A stretch of DNA of 64,000 nucleotides from DASPLX01 sp035627375 (GTDB taxonomy: Bacteria; Pseudomonadota; Gammaproteobacteria; Burkholderiales; Burkholderiaceae_D). The notes under the pieces are model-generated. The model worked only from the letters and a program-made list of their open reading frames with translations, was not told the origin of the DNA and made no database searches. Below are positions 36,433 through 44,641 of this stretch, piece after piece; position 1 is the stretch's first letter; each line of letters begins with the position of its first letter. Made by a program: the position numbers and the translations under genes. The stretch covers positions 1-64,000 of the forward strand of contig DASPLX010000005.1 of NCBI GenBank assembly GCA_035627375.1, read 5' to 3'.

Positions 36433-37152
36433 TTGAATCGTGCATTGCAGATGACGTTTCTAGCCGCAGTTATTTGCGCGCTATTTAGCCTTGCAGGTGT
36501 TATTTCCCTTCTGTCCTACTCTATCGTTCATTTCACTGCTTTGCCTGCTCGTATGCTCAGCATAGGAGCTGATATTGCTCGCATTGAGGACATGGATGCG
36601 TTAAAAAGGGCGTGCATGATCGTGGTGGAAGCGGCCGCCAAGGGTGGCAAAGATCGCAGCGACCTGGTCTGGTGGGGGCTGGGGTCAATGGTCTTTTCAA
36701 GTACCCTCTGCGGTCTCATATCGACGTTTGCCTACATTTCGATACGTCGTTCGTATCCCGAGATCTTACTTGCGACCAATGGCGGCACCGAGGTGGCAAG
36801 CGGCCCCGTTAAAACATTACTGATGAAGCTATATTCCGGCAAGCTCAAACTATGGAAAGCATTCTGGCTCATTTATTTGCCTGGAATAATCGTTTTTCCC
36901 GTTGTGGTTTTTGGCCTGTATGCGGGAGTAAAAAAAGCGGGTGTCATTACAGGCGGAGAATTAACAGATTTCTTTGTTGTACCGCTGTTGTTCGCCGTCC
37001 TATGGCTTTGGAATATCGCTCTGTGTACCGCAGTATGGCGAAACTCTGACAATACGAACTATCGGATCATCAGCTCAATCACTCGAGTTGCATTGGTGCT
37101 GAGCATCGCTGTACCAATTCTCAAGTTCGTTTTATTGTGGGCAAACCTGTGA
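36433..37152 (+). CDS. multi-pass membrane protein of unknown function
   Basis: 239 residues from TTG 36433, preceded by GAGAGGAAAG; no ATG or GTG is found in frame nearby. Four predicted membrane helices: about 7-32 (TFLAAVICALFSLAGVISLLSY), 82-105, 145-170 (YLPGIIVFPVVVFGLYAGV) and 180-205, with another at the C-terminus (VALVLSIAVPILKFVLLWA). No family recognised. AT content is higher than in the flanking core genes, and it lies among transposase remnants, suggesting acquired DNA. Confidence 0.65.
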   Translation: MNRALQMTFLAAVICALFSLAGVISLLSYSIVHFTALPARMLSIGADIARIEDMDALKRACMIVVEAAAKGGKDRSDLVWWGLGSMVFSSTLCGLISTFAYISIRRSYPEILLATNGGTEVASGPVKTLLMKLYSGKLKLWKAFWLIYLPGIIVFPVVVFGLYAGVKKAGVITGGELTDFFVVPLLFAVLWLWNIALCTAVWRNSDNTNYRIISSITRVALVLSIAVPILKFVLLWANL

Positions 37153-37363
37153 AAAGCCCAACTCGCGGTTCGACACCGACGCTTCGCGCCGTTCAATGTA
37201 GGCGATGAACGGCTGCTTTCAGGCAAGGGCACTGGCGGCTTTGGGTCGTTAGGAGAAATTAGTGGTTCTCACGACTCCATATTGCGTCGCCAATTCGTCC
37301 ATGGCAGCGTATTCTTGACCCGGCGTTAAACCATGTCCGGGTGATAAGAGCCGAAAAGATCCT

Positions 37364-37486
37364 ATGTCGCCGCAAAACCGATTGATTACGTTAATACCGG
37401 TCATGATGCTGGCCTTTGGCATCATTGCGGTGGCGGTCTTGTATATCGCAAGTGGATACATCCTTTCGCAACGAGATGATCTATAG
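37364..37486 (+). CDS. candidate single-helix membrane micro-protein
   Basis: 40 codons, MSPQNRLITLIPVMMLAFGI onwards, with one clear membrane helix (LITLIPVMMLAFGIIAVAVLYIA) and a short charged tail SQRDDL. A weak purine stretch (GAAAAG) precedes the ATG. It sits directly upstream of an IS630 remnant. Coding status is uncertain. Confidence 0.4.
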   Translation: MSPQNRLITLIPVMMLAFGIIAVAVLYIASGYILSQRDDL

Positions 37487-37497
37487 CGGTTTGCGGA

Positions 37498-37850
37498 ACG
37501 ATAAAAGGCACCGGGCTGAACATCGCCATGACGCGGTGCTATGGCGGCGCGCCACGCGGCCAGCGCGTCCATGATGCGGTTCCGAAAAACTTTGGGCGCA
37601 ACATCAGCATTTTCGGCGCGCTGACCTGGCATGGCATGAATGCCGTGAAGGCCGTGGAAGGCGCGGTCGATACCGAGGTGTTCCGTGCCTACGTCCGGTA
37701 TGTGCTGGTGCCGACCTTGCGCACGGGCGACGTGGCGGTGATGGATAACCTCAGTGTGCACAAGGCGCCGGATATCGAATTGCTGATTGTTCAGGCAGTC
37801 GCTCGGTTGATTTATCTGTCAGAGGTGGTTATGCCATTCACTGATTTGAA
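37498..37850 (+). pseudogene. IS630-family transposase fragment
   Basis: Central DDE_3 part of an IS630-type transposase: GTGLNIAMTRCYGGAPRG, FGALTWHGMNAVKAVEGAVD, VFRAYVRYVLVPTL, GDVAVMDNLSVHKAP, then RLIYL where the intact protein would continue PPYSPDLNPIE. N- and C-terminal parts are missing. At its degraded 3' end lies copy 2 of the 40-bp hairpin repeat. Confidence 0.75.
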
Positions 37851-37854
37851 CGCC

Positions 37855-37894
37855 GCTCTAGACATGCCGGAGGGAACTTTGTTCCCGGCGGCAT
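37855..37894. repeat. dispersed 40-bp hairpin repeat, copy 2
   Basis: Begins GCTCTAGACATGC and has the perfect hairpin GGGAAC-TTT-GTTCCC flanked by GCCG/CGGC arms. 37 of 40 positions match 34406-34445. Confidence 0.6.
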
Positions 37895-38019
37895 GGGGTG
37901 GCCCTTCAATATCACTCAGTCCAAGATTGGAGAATAGCCATTTCGGGGAAGTGTGATCATTTGCCTCTCGAACAATTTGTCTCTACACTTGCCCATCGAT
38001 TTATGGATGGGTGTAATTG

Positions 38020-38418
38020 ATGAAGCGGAAGATTGAGAAACGCGAGCTCGTTGGCGTTTGGACGCTTGAGGAATTCTACGTCCATCGAGAGAATGGCGAA
38101 ACTTTCAAATGGCCCGGTGCGCAAATCGGAACGCTGATCTATACGGACTCCGGCTACGTTAGTGTCGCCTAGAACCGGCAGCCGCTGCCGAATCCGAGTG
38201 AGGAAGACATGCGCCGCGAGTCAAATTTTTACACTGGCCGATTCGAGCTTGCCGAGGACGGCGCAAAGGTGGTTCACATCGGACTTCAATCGAGCGCTCC
38301 CGGTGTTGTCGGTCAGCGGATGGAGCGGGATATCGAGATTCTTGGGGATGGCCGTCTGATGCTAAGTGGCACAGGCATTAAGGAGCGAGTCATGCTGGTC
38401 TGGACCAAGGTGGCGTGA
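38020..38418 (+). pseudogene. lipocalin-like protein gene interrupted by one amber codon
   Basis: From ATG 38020 the frame runs 132 codons to TGA 38416-38418 but is broken by TAG at 38170-38172. The translation before (LVGVWTLEEFYVH, WPGAQIGTLIYTDSGYVSVA) and after (GRFELAEDGAKVVHIGLQSS, GTGIKERVMLVWTKVA) form one continuous lipocalin-like domain of the kind that begins LVGTWRL and has GLLIYT-DGYMSAQ. At that last motif the family has Gln, so TAG probably arose from CAG by one transition. Either a recent pseudogene or, less likely, a suppressed codon or sequencing error. Confidence 0.7.
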
Positions 38419-38515
38419 TCACGGACACACGCGTCCAACATTCCATTCGACACCGGCGGCTATGTCGCCGGTCGGCTTGAACATTCTTCAGCACGTCCGG
38501 TGTAACAGGGAAGAT

Positions 38516-39031
38516 ATGTATTGGTGGAAACTCGATCAGTTGCGAATGGAGCTTGCCCAAGGCACGCTCAAGGAAAGCGCGCGCTTGTGGTATTTGCTTA
38601 TTTTCGTTCTCTCTTCAACGGGGCTTGCAGAGTTTCCGATCGTTCCCGATGATCCGAATCAGTGGGATCGGATCACCTCAATAGGTGTGGTGGTAAGCAC
38701 CGTATTGGGAACAATGTGGGCGTATATGCAAAATGGGGGCAACGCTGGACATCGCTTTCTTGAGCGATATCTGTCCATTAGCTGGGTCTTTCTCCTGCGT
38801 TTCATGGCAGTTGTCGTTCCAATCATGATCGCCGCGTACATGATTGCCGACTACTTGGACATCATCGAAGATGCGACGGGACCGGTTGATGTCGCAGCCG
38901 TCTTGCTATTCATGGTTTTCTATTATCAGGGTCTCGGCAAGCATATCCGTCTGGTGGTCGCCGCTGAGCACGCGGCCCAACAGAGTGTACCGACGGGCGG
39001 CTTTCGTCCTTCCGACTCGGGCCGCCACTGA
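38516..39031 (+). CDS. membrane protein of unknown function
   Basis: 171 residues from ATG 38516, with AGGGAAG just upstream. Four membrane helices: LWYLLIFVLSSTGLAEF, ITSIGVVVSTVLGTMWAYM, WVFLLRFMAVVVPIMIAAYMI and VDVAAVLLFMVFYYQGLG, with both ends probably cytoplasmic. It could be a small integral protein of an accessory region; no family recognised. It follows the interrupted lipocalin-like gene by about 100 nt and precedes the IS1182 remnant. Confidence 0.65.
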   Translation: MYWWKLDQLRMELAQGTLKESARLWYLLIFVLSSTGLAEFPIVPDDPNQWDRITSIGVVVSTVLGTMWAYMQNGGNAGHRFLERYLSISWVFLLRFMAVVVPIMIAAYMIADYLDIIEDATGPVDVAAVLLFMVFYYQGLGKHIRLVVAAEHAAQQSVPTGGFRPSDSGRH

Positions 39032-39164
39032 AAGCCGACGTCGGCTGTCAGCTTTGGAGAAACGCGACCGGCTGCTTTGGGCTGCGATGCGTCCGGTGGT
39101 AATCAGACGCATTCCGGCGAAGAGTCGCCGTTCGAATGGTGCCTTCATCGCCTGAAAACAGGCA

Positions 39165-39737
39165 TTGCCACGGCCATGCTTTCAAGCGATCGATCGACGA
39201 CACGACGTCTCGCCCGTCGCAATTCAGGACATGCAAATAAATCATCGCGGTCCATCGGTCATGCTATCGCCGACGAGCGGCAAATTTGCATCGAGCGATT
39301 TCCGATATGACGCGCAAGCGAATACCTGCGTCTGCCCGGCTGGCAAAGCGCTTTACAGCAATGGCGTCAACTGCATGGCCAAAGGCAGGCAATACTGTAA
39401 GTTCACGGGAGCCAAGCAGCACTGTGTGCCATACGAGCTGCGCGACCAATGTCTTCGCACGCCGGATAAGACGCTGGTGCGGCAAGTGGCGTTCTTCCCG
39501 AAGAGCCAAGATTTGCCGTTGCGGCATACCGAGGCGATGAAGCAGAAGATCGATTCGGCGACAGGGCGCGCGCTATTTGGAAGAAGGATTGCGAAGGTCG
39601 AGCCGGTGTCCGGAAAACTGCGTTACAACAAGCGGCTGGATCGATTCGCGTTGCGTGGGCAAAAGAAGGTCAGCACGCAATGGCAGCTGTACTGCCTGGT
39701 GCGTAACATCGAGAACACATCGCGGGTATGCGACTAG
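39165..39737 (+). pseudogene. IS1182-family transposase C-terminal fragment
   Basis: The last ~175 residues of an IS1182-type transposase: FRYDAQANTCVCPAGKALY, GAKQHCVPYELRDQCL, TLVRQVAFF, HTEAMKQKIDSATGRALFGR, VEPVSGKLRYNKRLDRFALR and QWQLYCLVRNIEN. The catalytic N-terminal half is absent, and the 5' part of the open frame is unrelated sequence. Confidence 0.78.
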
Positions 39738-39900
39738 CAAAAGATGAACGGGACGGATGACATCTTGCCAAATCGGCCCGAATTCCCGACACTAGGGGCA
39801 ATTCAAAATTCTGCAATCGCCCGACACATGATCGAGTCAGTTTGCTTCGTCATGCCGATCGAAATCGGGCTTTTTGCGCAACCTCGTTAGTCGTCACGGC

Positions 39901-40749
39901 ATGGGATATTTACATCCAATTTTCGTCGAGCATCAGCCGAGAGGACCCCGCCTGCCGGTCCTGGCGAGTCTGCCGCACAGCGGCATGTACGTACCCGACG
40001 AGATTGCCAGCTGTTTCACGCCCACCCAACGTGGTTGGCTACGGAATACCGATTGGTACCTGCAGCAAGTTTACAGCTTCCTGCCAGCGCTCGGCGTAAC
40101 CGTATTGGAAGCCACCCATAGCCGCTATGTGGTTGACCTCAACCGTGACCCATGTGGCGATCTCTTTGGAGATTTCTGGACTAGCGTTGTTCCAGAAAGA
40201 AATGCGCATGGTGCTGATGTTTATGACTGCGCTCCAGCTTCGGACTCTATTCGGCAGCGGATCGCGGCATATCACGAGCCATACCATCGAGCGATACGGG
40301 AACGCCTCGCGGCATTGGTCGGCGAGTTTGGAGTAGCGCTGCTCTTGGATCTACATAGCTTTATGGGGCCCATTGAAAACGATGTTTGCTTGGGAGATCG
40401 AGTTGGTATGACCTGCGATCCATCGATCACTTTGGCATTCCAAGCAGCTCTTACAGAAGAAGGCTTCAACACCGTTCAAAATCAGATCTTTAGCGGGGGA
40501 TATATTGTGAAGGCGCATGGTAAGCCACCAGCCGCTCATGCACTCCAAATCGAGTTGCGTTATACCAATTACCTCGACTGCACGCGCATCGACGAACCGG
40601 AGATGCCGGCGTGCGAAGAAGCTCGCATAAAGCCGGTACGTGACAGGTTACAACGCGCCATCGAACGGGTGTTGATGATGGCGCCTCAATTGGGGCTAAC
40701 AAAGCAATGCACAGGGGCGCACCCCCGCGCCCGTGATTTAAGACATTAG
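39901..40749 (+). CDS. N-formylglutamate amidohydrolase-like protein
   Basis: 282 residues from ATG 39901 (MGYLHPIFVEHQP); a TTG at 39874 would add nine. Typical HutG/FGase motifs: LASLPHSGMYVPDEI with the metal-binding His, ATHSRYVVDLNRDP, LLLDLHSF and GGYIVKAHGKP. The family hydrolyses N-formyl-L-glutamate in histidine degradation or related N-acyl amino acids. No hut genes are nearby, so the substrate is uncertain. It lies just downstream of transposase debris, with a downstream TPR gene 16 nt away, possibly co-transcribed. Confidence 0.85.
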   Translation: MGYLHPIFVEHQPRGPRLPVLASLPHSGMYVPDEIASCFTPTQRGWLRNTDWYLQQVYSFLPALGVTVLEATHSRYVVDLNRDPCGDLFGDFWTSVVPERNAHGADVYDCAPASDSIRQRIAAYHEPYHRAIRERLAALVGEFGVALLLDLHSFMGPIENDVCLGDRVGMTCDPSITLAFQAALTEEGFNTVQNQIFSGGYIVKAHGKPPAAHALQIELRYTNYLDCTRIDEPEMPACEEARIKPVRDRLQRAIERVLMMAPQLGLTKQCTGAHPRARDLRH

Positions 40750-40765
40750 GCATCTCGTTTGCAAT

Positions 40766-41299
40766 ATGCAGAACTTCCTTCGCTTCCAGCATCCGGATCC
40801 GGAATCCCTTCGTGCTCAGATCGAGCAAGAGCGTCACGCGCTGCGAAAAGCTATTCTTGGTTGCGACACCCTGCAGATACTTGAATGCACAGGCAACCTT
40901 GGCGGCATGCTGACCACTGATCATCAGGAGGCCGAGGCATACCGGTTGCTTCACGGACAGCTTCATTTGGCTCGACAAAACCCAACCATTGAAGCTTCAG
41001 CCTGGCTGATCCATTCATTGGCCACGGCGGCACAGTACGTAGGGGAGTATGAGAGTGCAAATGAACTCTTTCGCGAAGTCCTTCAGTTGGCCGAAATGCA
41101 CGAATGGATCCGCCTCCAGCACTTCGTGCTTCACCATTGGGGGCGGTGCCTGGTAGAACAGGTTCGCTTCGAGGAGGCCGAGGAGGTCTTTCAACAGGCC
41201 TTGTCCATTCGGCAAGCGTTGGGTGACGCGAGACAACAGTCCACGCAGCGAGCGCTTGCCGAACTTCGAAGACTGCGACAGAAGCGAGCCGATGCCTAA
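40766..41299 (+). CDS. TPR-repeat protein of unknown function
   Basis: 177 residues, soluble and mostly helical. TPR-like pairs are seen in NLGGMLTTDHQEAEAYRLLHG, LATAAQYVGEYESANELFREV and HWGRCLVEQVRFEEAEEVFQQA, the last followed by a coiled tail (RALAELRRLRQKRADA). No enzymatic motif. It starts 16 nt after the amidohydrolase-like gene and may share its transcript. Similar small TPR proteins often serve as adaptors, but no partner is apparent. Confidence 0.7.
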   Translation: MQNFLRFQHPDPESLRAQIEQERHALRKAILGCDTLQILECTGNLGGMLTTDHQEAEAYRLLHGQLHLARQNPTIEASAWLIHSLATAAQYVGEYESANELFREVLQLAEMHEWIRLQHFVLHHWGRCLVEQVRFEEAEEVFQQALSIRQALGDARQQSTQRALAELRRLRQKRADA

Positions 41300-41670
41300 C
41301 TTCGGTCACTCATCCGCCTGCATAGGCAATACCGGCCACAAGCTGCCGGCCGCAGTGTTTCTCCCAAGCCGACAATCCCTCTAAGGGATCTATGCCTTAA
41401 GTGCAACATTTCTCTCTTGCTTGTTACATTGCGAACTTTGTCAGCTCTGTTATATGTGTACGTTCATACAGGCAGTTTGTGCCAAGCCAGTAGGTATGCG
41501 GGTTCTGGGTTCGTTGGCCGTCGGTGTTAGACGGCGCAAACCGATGTTAAACAGGTGTTTTGCGATTTATAACAATTTAGCGCTATCAAATGACTCCCAA
41601 ATTCTGGCATGAAGTCGCAAAAGCCATTTCGCCCGCCAAGCGCAGGTTGCTTGTCGGTCTCGCGAAATGA
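41300..41670. other. non-coding region
   Basis: AT-richer stretch without a supported gene or hairpin other than the terminator at its end. Short frames lack ribosome sites and recognisable domains. Confidence 0.4.
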
Positions 41671-41699
41671 AAAAGGGCTTGGACGAGATCCAAGCCCTT
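41668..41699 (-). terminator. rho-independent terminator of the beta-helix gene
   Basis: Perfect 11-bp stem AAGGGCTTGGA/TCCAAGCCCTT (41673-41699) with a 5-nt loop; on the minus strand it is followed by T residues (complement of AAAAA at 41670-41674). It lies about 30 nt after the stop codon. Confidence 0.85.
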
Positions 41700-41731
41700 C
41701 GCCTTTACGGCAGGTTCAAACTCGAACCACG

Positions 41732-43069
41732 TCAGAATACATACTCATACGCGCCGATGTCGACCCGTCCGCCTTGCGGACGCACGACGTTGACGATATC
41801 CGTCGTCGGCGCATACGTCGAGCCACCGGCGTTGACGGCGCGCGAGGTGCTCTTCACCCGGTAGTCGCCGCCCGCGTAGTTCACGAATTGCGGATCGGCG
41901 TTGATCGTGCCGGTCGTGTGCTGGCGCGATGCGGCCGAGACGCTCGGCGTGTTGTACTTGCCGTTCGCGTACAGCAGGTTGTTCGAGTAGCTGTTGTGCG
42001 TGCCGTTGGTGCCCTGCTCGGAAATGCCTTTGTCGTTGCCGTAGACGATGTTGTTCGAGACGTTGACATAGTCGGTGGCTGAGATGTGGTAGAAGCCGCC
42101 GCCGCCGACGGTGATGCCGCCGCCGCTCTTGACGATCGTGTTGTTGGCGATGTCGATGCCGCGCGCGTCGTGCCACAGGTGGACGCCCCAGTTGCCCACT
42201 TCATACACCAGGTTGTTCTTCACCTTGCCGGTCGTGGCCATGTAGATGCCCTGGATGTATTTGCATCCCTTCGAACCGACGTTGTGCACCACGTTGCCGG
42301 TCATCTCGACATTGACGCCTTTCCAGTAGTGCGTGGCGTTCAGGCCGGAGCCGCCGTTGCCGTCGCACATGAGCGGATCGGTCGCGATGTGGTGCACGCG
42401 ATTGTTCTTGAAGACGACGTGGGAACGGCCGGTGGTGATGCCGTTCTTCCAGGACTTGAGGCTCTTGCCGTCGACATCGAAGCCGACGACGTCGACATAG
42501 TTGCCCATGACCGACCATGCGGTGCGGGCCGTGGTGCCGGAAGCCGGAACGATCTTGGCGCCCCACTTGACGGTCGAGACATAGCTGATGCGCGCGGAGG
42601 CGGTGCCGCTGGCGCTGGTCGTGAAGCCGCCGGTATAGGTGCCGGGCGCGACATGCACCATGGTGCCCGGCTTGGCGACCTTCGATGCTTTCAGGATCGT
42701 CCGGAACGGCGCGCTTTGCGTGCCGGGATTCGAATCGGAACCGTTCGGCGAAACATAAAGATGATAGGCCGGGGCGGCGACATAGGTCGTCGCTGCCAGA
42801 AGCGTCGGCGATGTTTCTGCTGCGGTTGCGGCATCTGCTTGCACGGCGGGTTGCTCCATGGAAGAGTCCAAGGCGGGATCTGTCGCAGAATAATCCGCCG
42901 CGTCCGCCGATGCATCATGGGCCGAATCCGCCGTTTGCGTTTGCGCAGAAGTCGAGGACGTCAAGGCGAGGGATTCCGATCCGGATTGCGCGGTGTCGGA
43001 ACCGCCGCCGCCGCAAGCGGCGAGGAGGAGGGTGGCGAGCAAGGCTGACGGGTAAGCGATACGGTTCAC
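41732..43069 (-). CDS. secreted right-handed beta-helix lipoprotein
   Basis: 445 residues. Start is GTG 43069, with AGGAG eight nt upstream; the longer frame to 43213 is rejected because this start is followed directly by a lipoprotein signal, SALLATLLLAAC-GGGG. A Ser/Thr/Ala-rich linker of about 110 residues leads to a beta-helix domain: YHLYVSPNGSDSNPGTQSAP, VHVAPGTYTGGF, then repeats such as HVVFKNNRVHHI, VNVEMTGNVVHNV, IDIANNTIVKSG and YVNVSNNIVYGND. The N-terminal PNGSDSNPGT segment is typical of extracellular polysaccharide lyases and related beta-helix proteins. It adjoins the polysaccharide cluster, so it may cleave or bind that polymer. Substrate not determinable here. Confidence 0.88.
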   Translation of the reverse strand: MNRIAYPSALLATLLLAACGGGGSDTAQSGSESLALTSSTSAQTQTADSAHDASADAADYSATDPALDSSMEQPAVQADAATAAETSPTLLAATTYVAAPAYHLYVSPNGSDSNPGTQSAPFRTILKASKVAKPGTMVHVAPGTYTGGFTTSASGTASARISYVSTVKWGAKIVPASGTTARTAWSVMGNYVDVVGFDVDGKSLKSWKNGITTGRSHVVFKNNRVHHIATDPLMCDGNGGSGLNATHYWKGVNVEMTGNVVHNVGSKGCKYIQGIYMATTGKVKNNLVYEVGNWGVHLWHDARGIDIANNTIVKSGGGITVGGGGFYHISATDYVNVSNNIVYGNDKGISEQGTNGTHNSYSNNLLYANGKYNTPSVSAASRQHTTGTINADPQFVNYAGGDYRVKSTSRAVNAGGSTYAPTTDIVNVVRPQGGRVDIGAYEYVF

Positions 43070-43300
43070 TTTAATAACTCCTGAGGCTGCGTACCGAAAC
43101 AGATCCTGTCCGGCGGCAAAACCGGAAAGCACCTGATTCGCTACAGAATGGAAAACGTTTCGAACGGATAAACGCGGTTCGGCCGACCCCGTCTTCTTAT
43201 TCAGCATTCGCATTGCAAACGAATACGTTGCTACAGACCTTGCTGTACGGAAAAAGGTTCCTCAAGAAACATATTTCTTGAAGAAAGTTTCGATAGACGA
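43070..43300. promoter_or_regulatory. divergent leader region with inverted repeat
   Basis: Control region between the beta-helix gene (minus) and the glycosyltransferase gene (plus). It holds an operator-like inverted repeat, TCAAGAAA-CATA-TTTCTTGA (43262-43281), extendable with one mismatch to 43258-43285. Confidence 0.5.
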
Positions 43301-43386
43301 ATCGAAAAAATGAATGAATGGCATGCCATTCGGGCATGAGCCATCGAAATTTCATACTTATTTTTTCGGCATCGAGTCATTACAGT
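43301..43386 (+). promoter_or_regulatory. EPS control module, copy 1 (before GT2)
   Basis: Box A ATCGAAAAAA at 43301, box B starting ATCGAAATTTCATACTTATT at 43343, CGAGTC at 43373 and -10-like TACAGT at 43381. A hairpin (CATGCC/GGCATG) lies between A and B. The same module occurs at 44527 and 56431. ATG follows 108 nt after the -10-like box. Confidence 0.7.
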
Positions 43387-43493
43387 AAGAGCCCATCCCA
43401 GCAGGCGCTGCTCTTGCCGGGATTGGCGCTCACAGTCGACGTAACGGACGAAGGGCGCGACTTCCATCGACAACTCGACCGGGACAGCCGAAC

Positions 43494-44504
43494 ATGAAGG
43501 TTTCCGTGATCTCGCCGTGCAGAAACGAAGCGAACCATATCGATGCATTCCTGGAGTGCGTGTTGCATCAGGAATGCCGGGAGCTCGAACTCGAGATTCT
43601 CGTCGCCGACGGCCTGAGCACCGATGGCACGGCCCAGCGCTTGCGCGGCTGGAGCGCGAAGGATGGCCGCATCCGTGTGATCCGCAATCCGGAAGGCATC
43701 GTCTCGACCGGCCTCAACCGCGCCATCGCCGCCGCCAGCGGCGACGTCATCGTGCGCATGGATATCCATACGCTGTATGCGCCCGATTACATATGGCAAT
43801 GCGTGCAGGCGCTGAAGAACACCGACGCCAAATGCGTCGGCGGTCCCTGGTTCGCGGAAGGCAAGACCGCGAAGCAGAGGGCCATCGCCAACGCGTTTCA
43901 AAGCCGTTTCGGTTCCGGCGGCGCGGCGTCGCGGCGCTCCGATTACAGCGGTCCCGTCGATACGGTCTATCTCGGCGCGTGGTGGCGCAACGACTTGCGA
44001 CAGATCGGCGGCTTCGACGAAGAACTGGTGCGCAACCAGGATGACGAACTCTGTCTCCGGATCACGCGCAGCGGCGGACGCATCTGGCAGAGCGCCGAGA
44101 TCCGTTCGGTCTACACGCCGCGCGATTCGCTGCTGGCCCTGTGGCGGCAATTCCATCAATACGGCTATTGGAAAGCGCTAGTCCTGAAGAAGCATCGGAT
44201 ACCGGCGTCGCCGCGGCATCTCATGCCATTCGGTTTCGTCGCCGGCATGGCGGCATTGCTGGCCCTGGCGCCGTTGTCGCCGTTCGCGGGGCTGGCGTTC
44301 GCCTTGCTGGCGGGAAGCTATCTGCTGGCGGCGCTGTTCTTCGCCGCGCTCGCGAACGGCAATGGCGGCGGCACGCTGCTCTGCACGCTCGCCGCCTTCT
44401 GCGCCATGCATTTCGGCTACGGCATCGGCTTCGGGCGCGGCTTGTTCGATTTCCTGCTGTCCGGACGCGGCGCCCGGCCATCCATGAAAAACCTGACGCG
44501 CTAA
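43494..44504 (+). CDS. family 2 glycosyltransferase (ExoA-like)
   Basis: 336 residues. GT-A fold catalytic domain: VSVISPCRNEANHIDAFL, LVADGLSTDGT, the DxD-type motif in IVRMDIHT, and a GGFDEELVRNQDDELCLR motif with the catalytic-type acidic residues. Two to three hydrophobic helices near the C-terminus (FVAGMAALLALAPLSPF, FALLAGSYLLAALFFAAL) anchor it to the membrane. Closest in layout to succinoglycan ExoA-type transferases that add a hexose to lipid-linked sugar. It is the first polysaccharide gene after control module copy 1. Confidence 0.88.
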   Translation: MKVSVISPCRNEANHIDAFLECVLHQECRELELEILVADGLSTDGTAQRLRGWSAKDGRIRVIRNPEGIVSTGLNRAIAAASGDVIVRMDIHTLYAPDYIWQCVQALKNTDAKCVGGPWFAEGKTAKQRAIANAFQSRFGSGGAASRRSDYSGPVDTVYLGAWWRNDLRQIGGFDEELVRNQDDELCLRITRSGGRIWQSAEIRSVYTPRDSLLALWRQFHQYGYWKALVLKKHRIPASPRHLMPFGFVAGMAALLALAPLSPFAGLAFALLAGSYLLAALFFAALANGNGGGTLLCTLAAFCAMHFGYGIGFGRGLFDFLLSGRGARPSMKNLTR

Positions 44505-44526
44505 ATTCGGACCGCGGCCTTGGCTC

Positions 44527-44612
44527 ATCGAAAAAATGAATCGAACGCGGCGGATTCGGCCGCGAGCCATCGAAATTTCATACTTATTTTCTGGGAAGCG
44601 ACTCGGTATATT
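44527..44612 (+). promoter_or_regulatory. EPS control module, copy 2 (before wzc)
   Basis: Box A ATCGAAAAAA at 44527, box B at 44569, CGACTC at 44599, -10-like TATATT at 44607; spacings are identical to the other two copies. A GC-rich hairpin (CGCGGC/GCCGCG) lies between A and B. The ATG of wzc follows 29 nt later. Confidence 0.75.
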
Positions 44613-44641
44613 TACCCGAAGCCTTTATTGCGGACTCGCCA

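Noticed and set aside
37249..37761. 170-codon minus-strand frame
   Set aside because: Antisense to the IS630 fragment and the small membrane ORF; no domain.
43070..43213. N-terminal extension of the beta-helix protein to ATG 43213
   Set aside because: GTG 43069 has an excellent AGGAG site and begins exactly at a lipoprotein signal peptide; the extension would bury it.
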